From the NCBI GenBank assembly GCA_012960245.1, contig DUBO01000014.1:40888-104887 (forward strand): DNA of 64,000 nt, read 5' to 3'. Shown in pieces: positions 60,548 to 64,000 of the stretch. A program made the translations under genes and the position numbers. Below the pieces are notes generated by a model that made no database searches, was not told where the DNA came from, and was given only the letters and a program-made list of their open reading frames with translations. Position 1 is the first letter of the stretch. Each line of letters opens with the position of its first letter. The DNA is from Candidatus Binatota bacterium. Lineage in GTDB: Bacteria; Desulfobacterota; Binatia; UBA1149.

Positions 60548-60583
60548 TTGACAGAAAGCGGATTTGCTGCGCGTGGTTATAAG
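60548..60583 (+). promoter_or_regulatory. weak promoter-like boxes before the EEP gene
   Basis: TTGACA (60548-60553) and TATAAG (60578-60583) are exact or near-exact sigma-70-type boxes, but 24 bases apart, well beyond the usual 17. If TATAAG is a real -10, transcription would begin near 60590, which agrees with a start codon at 60620 rather than the upstream GTG at 60524. This is a weak call. Confidence 0.25.
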
Positions 60584-60619
60584 GCCGAGCGGGCTCGTGC
60601 CCCCCGGCCGGGGCGTAGC

Positions 60620-62587
60620 TTGAAGACAATATCGCGCATCCCCGGCCGCCGTCCACTCATGGCGGCGGCCCTTAGCGTGGCAGCGTTCGCAGCGTTGCCC
60701 GGCGCCGAGCTGCAGCCGTTGTCAGCCACCGATGCGCTGGCGGCCACCGACGCCTTTGTCTGCTACAAGGCGAAAAAATCCAAGGGGTCCACGAAATTCG
60801 GCGGCGCTGCCGGGGTTGCCCTCAGCGATCACTTTGAAACTACTCCCCTGGACCTCAAGAAAGCCGCGTCACTTTGTCTGCCCGCGACCCTGGACGGAGT
60901 CACGCCCGCCGACGACAGCACCCACCTTGAAAGCTACAAGGGCAAGGCTCCCAAGGCTTCGCCAAAACACGAACGCAGAAGCAGCTACCGGGTGGTCGAC
61001 CAGTTTGCCGAGCACTTCATGGACACGGTCAAGGCCGAGTCGCTCATGGTACCCACGGCCGCCAGCAGCGCCGCACCGCCCGTGGCACCCGACCCCCTCA
61101 ACCACGACGTCGATCACTTCAAGTGCTACAAGGTCAAGAAGCCACGCGGCTACACCGTGCCGGCAGCCGTGCAGGTGGACAGCTCGTTCAACCAACCTGT
61201 CGACCTCGAGCTGAAGAAACCCAAGCGCCTGTGCCTGCCCGTGGACAAGAACGGAGAGGGCATAAAGGACTCCGACGCGCACCTGCTCTGCTACCAGGCC
61301 AAGAGGGTAAAAGGCCAGGCCAAGTTCGCCAAGGTGAGCGACACCTTCACGGCCAACCAGTTCGGCGATGAAAAGCTCGACTCAGTAAAGGAGAAGATGC
61401 TCTGCGTGCCCACCGTGTCGGTGCAGGGCTGCGGCGACGGGCTCATCAACGAGCCGGGTGAGCAGTGCGACGACGGCAACAACGACAACGGCGACGGCTG
61501 CGCCGCTGACTGCACGGCCGAGCTCCCCTTCGCCATCAAGCTGGCGAACCTCAACATGCTGCAGGACATAACCCCGGGTGTTGTGGGCTACGACGACATC
61601 GACGACCGCATTACCCTGTTGGCAGCGCAGGTCGTGGCCGCGGACCCGGACGTGATCACCCTGCAGGAGGTGGTGCTGGGACCCAACGGTTCAGCCGCCG
61701 GCCTGGTCGCCGAACTCGCGGCAACGCACGGGCTCACCTACTTTTACGCCGAACACGGTTTCGGTTCGGGACAGGCGGTGGTCAGTCGCTGGCCGGCGTC
61801 GGCCGAGGAGTGGGAGATACTCCCCGACATTGAACTGGTGGCCTCGTTTCCCGACCGCCGCGTGTTCGGCCGCATAGTGGTTTCGTCGCCCGCGGGACAA
61901 CTCGACGTATACCCCGCCCACCTCTGCGCCTTCTGCAATGACAGCGAGCGCGATGTGCAGGCAGCCTCCTTCGCCGACTTCGTGGCGCGCACTCACAGCA
62001 GCGGACACCCGGCCGTGGTAGGCGCTGACTTCAACGCCCACAAGGGCAGCGCGGGGGACCAGCAGGCGAGCAGCGATCCCGCCATACTCACGCTCGAGGC
62101 CCTCGCTTGGACAACCCTGTTCGACGGAAGCGACGCTCCCTGTAACGCCCCCGTCGACCGCAGCGGCTGCACCTCGGGCATAGACAACCTCACCGACGCC
62201 GCCGATACGACCGCCAGCCGCATCGACAACATCATGCTGGTACCTGCGGCACTGCACCCCCTGTCGGGAACTGTTTCGGACGCGAGCGAGACCGGGCCGA
62301 CGACTCGCTTTGCCGATACACCGGGCGTGGACGGCAACGCCCGGTGTAGCTTCGAGCCGGCGCTGCCCTGCGCTGTTGACGGCGAATGCCCGGCCGGAAG
62401 CCACTGCGAAGACTACGACCCTTCGCCGCTTTGCCGAAGGGATACGCCCGTATCATGCCTCACCGACGGCGACTGCCCTGGCGACCTTGCCCCCGATACC
62501 TGCGCAACCACGCTGTGGACCTCGGATCATGTCGGGCTGCAGACCACTATCTCGCTTGAAACCCCGACCCCTCGGAGGAAGAACTGA
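60620..62587 (+). CDS. secreted endonuclease/exonuclease/phosphatase-family enzyme with C-Y-K repeats
   Basis: This roughly 655-residue exported protein has a signal-like N-terminus (basic then LMAAALSVAAFAALPGA). Four half-repeats of the type FVCYKAKKSKG.. LCLPATLDG and DHFKCYKVKKPRG.. LCLPVDKNGEG are shared with the protease at 40258. A CGDGLINEPGEQCDDGN..DGC motif follows. From about residue 310 an EEP domain begins with LNML, LQEV (metal Glu), YPAHL, GADFNAHKG, RIDNIMLV and SDHVGL (catalytic His), so the nuclease/phosphatase site looks complete. TTG at 60620 is a tentative start. Its stop overlaps the next ATG (TGATG). Confidence 0.85.
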   Translation: MKTISRIPGRRPLMAAALSVAAFAALPGAELQPLSATDALAATDAFVCYKAKKSKGSTKFGGAAGVALSDHFETTPLDLKKAASLCLPATLDGVTPADDSTHLESYKGKAPKASPKHERRSSYRVVDQFAEHFMDTVKAESLMVPTAASSAAPPVAPDPLNHDVDHFKCYKVKKPRGYTVPAAVQVDSSFNQPVDLELKKPKRLCLPVDKNGEGIKDSDAHLLCYQAKRVKGQAKFAKVSDTFTANQFGDEKLDSVKEKMLCVPTVSVQGCGDGLINEPGEQCDDGNNDNGDGCAADCTAELPFAIKLANLNMLQDITPGVVGYDDIDDRITLLAAQVVAADPDVITLQEVVLGPNGSAAGLVAELAATHGLTYFYAEHGFGSGQAVVSRWPASAEEWEILPDIELVASFPDRRVFGRIVVSSPAGQLDVYPAHLCAFCNDSERDVQAASFADFVARTHSSGHPAVVGADFNAHKGSAGDQQASSDPAILTLEALAWTTLFDGSDAPCNAPVDRSGCTSGIDNLTDAADTTASRIDNIMLVPAALHPLSGTVSDASETGPTTRFADTPGVDGNARCSFEPALPCAVDGECPAGSHCEDYDPSPLCRRDTPVSCLTDGDCPGDLAPDTCATTLWTSDHVGLQTTISLETPTPRRKN

Positions 62588-64000
62588 TGGTAAAGACTTT
62601 CTCGGTACTGGGCCTGGTCGGGTTGGCGTTGGCGGTTGCCACGAATTCGACGGCGGGCGTTGACCCGGATCTCAAGTGCCAGGCCGGCAAGTACAAGGCG
62701 GCTGCCGTCAAGACCCTGGGCCTGGCCAAGTGCAGTTCGAAGGCCGCGCGCGACGGCGCAACTACCGACGCTGGCTGCCTTGCCACCGCCGATTCGAAGT
62801 TCTCCAAACTGTTTGCCAAGGCCGAAAAGAAAGTCACCTGCGCCGAACCCGGCGACGAAGCCACGGTCGGTACTGCCATAGACGGCTGGCACGCGCTGAT
62901 CGAAGCGGCGCTTGACGCGGGTAGCGGCGACAACAAGTGCCGATCGGACAAGCTGAAGGTGGCAGGCAAGGCCGCCTCGGGCATGTTAAAGGGGGTAGCA
63001 AAAGAAACGATAAAGAACGACGCGGTGAAGTTCGGTAAGTCTTTTCGCAAGGCGAGAAGCAAGCTGCAGAAGATCTTCGGCAAGGCGGATTCCAAGGGCG
63101 GGTGCATAACAACCGGCAACGGAAACGCCGTCGAGGACGACATCCACGATTTAGTAGAGGGGCTGGTGCCCTCCGATGAGCCTGCCTGCGACCCGGAGTT
63201 ACTCTACGGCGCCGAGGGCAACCGCCTGCACCGCTACGATCTCGACACCATTGACAACGGCCCCTTGCTCGAAGACATTCTCATTGCCGCCGCGGGCGAC
63301 GAACGTCGCCTGTCGCTTGCCGACAACCGCGACATCAACGGCATGATCTGCGCACTGGCCGACGGCAGCGGCAGGTTCGTGGCCGGCGAAGATACCGGCC
63401 AGCCCACCCCTCCCGCGGGCTGGGGCGTATTCGAGGCCGACGGCACACAGGTGGGCAAGCTCACTCCCAGCTATCCCGACGCCGGGCCGGAACCCTACGG
63501 CTGCGCGGTCGACCCCGTGTCGGGCAACCTGTTCACCACCTCGGTGGGCAACCAGGCCAGCGGGGTTTTCAACGGGCAGCTCATCATGTGGTTCGCGCCC
63601 TTTGACCACTACCCAGGCGCCCCCGGGACTTACCCAAATAACGACCTCAGCAACAACTCCTGCAAAATTGCCACTGATATCGGCACAGCCGGCAACGTGG
63701 CCATCGATGAACTGGGCCGCATCTACGTTGCTTCGGCGCGGGGCCTGCACGTACGGCGATACTCGCCACCCTTCCCGACCGGCCCCGACGCGGCCGGTGG
63801 CTGCGGCTCGCTGGACTCGACCGGTGCCCCGATGGCCGACACTGTCACCGTAGAGGTGTTCGTGGCCGACCCCGAGAACGTGGGTACGCCCACTGGCATA
63901 ACCCCGGCTCCCGGCGGCAACTGGTACATATCGAGCGTCCTCACCGGGATGATTTCGGAGTACAACAGCGACGGCGACTTCCTGCGACGCATAGTCGAAC
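62587..64000 (+). CDS. secreted Cys/Lys-rich protein with beta-propeller-like part (partial, right edge)
   Basis: The ATG at 62587 is preceded by GGAGGA (about 8 bases), and the frame stays open to the end of the window (about 471 codons). A signal peptide (MVKTFSVLGLVGLALAVATNSTAG) is followed by a Lys/Ala/Cys-rich helical module (CQAGKYKAAAVKTLGLAKC, then TLGLAKCSSKAAR-like repeats to about residue 190). This resembles the modules in the 980-residue protein at 19458. The rest has NHL/SMP30-like blades (YGAEGNRLHRYDLDTIDNG; GWGVFEADGTQVGKLTP; GNVAIDELGRIYVAS). The function is unknown and the C-terminus lies beyond the window. It is coupled to the EEP enzyme. Confidence 0.8.
   Translation, partial: MVKTFSVLGLVGLALAVATNSTAGVDPDLKCQAGKYKAAAVKTLGLAKCSSKAARDGATTDAGCLATADSKFSKLFAKAEKKVTCAEPGDEATVGTAIDGWHALIEAALDAGSGDNKCRSDKLKVAGKAASGMLKGVAKETIKNDAVKFGKSFRKARSKLQKIFGKADSKGGCITTGNGNAVEDDIHDLVEGLVPSDEPACDPELLYGAEGNRLHRYDLDTIDNGPLLEDILIAAAGDERRLSLADNRDINGMICALADGSGRFVAGEDTGQPTPPAGWGVFEADGTQVGKLTPSYPDAGPEPYGCAVDPVSGNLFTTSVGNQASGVFNGQLIMWFAPFDHYPGAPGTYPNNDLSNNSCKIATDIGTAGNVAIDELGRIYVASARGLHVRRYSPPFPTGPDAAGGCGSLDSTGAPMADTVTVEVFVADPENVGTPTGITPAPGGNWYISSVLTGMISEYNSDGDFLRRIVE

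Overview
This is a 64 kb stretch of GC-rich, densely packed bacterial DNA with about 53 protein genes and one tRNA. I see no insertion sequence, prophage, CRISPR array, rRNA or replication origin. Several traits suggest an uncultivated lineage near the old Deltaproteobacteria (Binatota- or Myxococcota-like): secreted proteins with CDDGN..DGC cysteine repeats, F420-type oxidoreductases, a DUF1329 protein, many GTG/TTG starts, a probable selenoprotein, and a very large acyl-CoA and oxygenase gene set. That placement is inference.

Layout. 0-1.1 kb: tRNA-Ser(CGA), tadA and a small membrane protein, all on the minus strand. 1.2-4.3 kb: two translationally coupled secreted beta-helix-like proteins, one with cysteine repeats and a dockerin. 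4.5-8.6 kb: a crotonase, then an overlapping trio of GT4 glycosyltransferase, methyltransferase and alpha/alpha-barrel protein. 8.6-10.4 kb: a methyltransferase and a redoxin-like protein whose frame is crossed by a TGA followed by a SECIS-like hairpin. 10.5-22.4 kb: quinone reductase, LMW phosphatase, epimerase, DUF1329 protein, TauE/SafE exporter, small barrel protein, cohesin-like lipoprotein, di-haem cytochrome c with an F420/PPOX protein, MFS exporter, and a roughly 980-residue cysteine-rich secreted protein.

22.5-54.2 kb is a catabolic supercluster: LLM oxidoreductase, SnoaL-like protein, three acyl-CoA ligases, two KshA-like Rieske oxygenases, a P450, a TetR regulator with a perfect 20-bp palindrome beside it, five acyl-CoA dehydrogenases (two of them short), a crotonase, a double-hotdog MaoC hydratase, an SDR, three class III CoA-transferases, an MFS transporter and an amidohydrolase-fold protein. 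One operon holds a 1,286-residue fusion of FGGY kinase, 2-hydroxyacid dehydrogenase, SCP2 and class II aldolase. A minus-strand operon at 57.5-60.4 kb (acyl-CoA dehydrogenase, DUF35 Zn-ribbon protein, SCPx-type thiolase) looks like a side-chain cleavage module. The set fits activation, ring or chain oxygenation and beta-oxidation-like shortening of a bulky hydrophobic carboxylic acid such as a steroid or terpenoid; the substrate is not shown by the sequence.

Interleaved with these are secreted proteins: a subtilisin-like protease (40.3-42.4 kb), a purple-acid-phosphatase-like enzyme with a TPR protein (54.2-57.4 kb), an EEP-family nuclease/phosphatase (60.6-62.6 kb), and a partial Cys/Lys-rich protein running off the right edge. 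The protease and the EEP enzyme share an unusual C-Y-K repeat domain.
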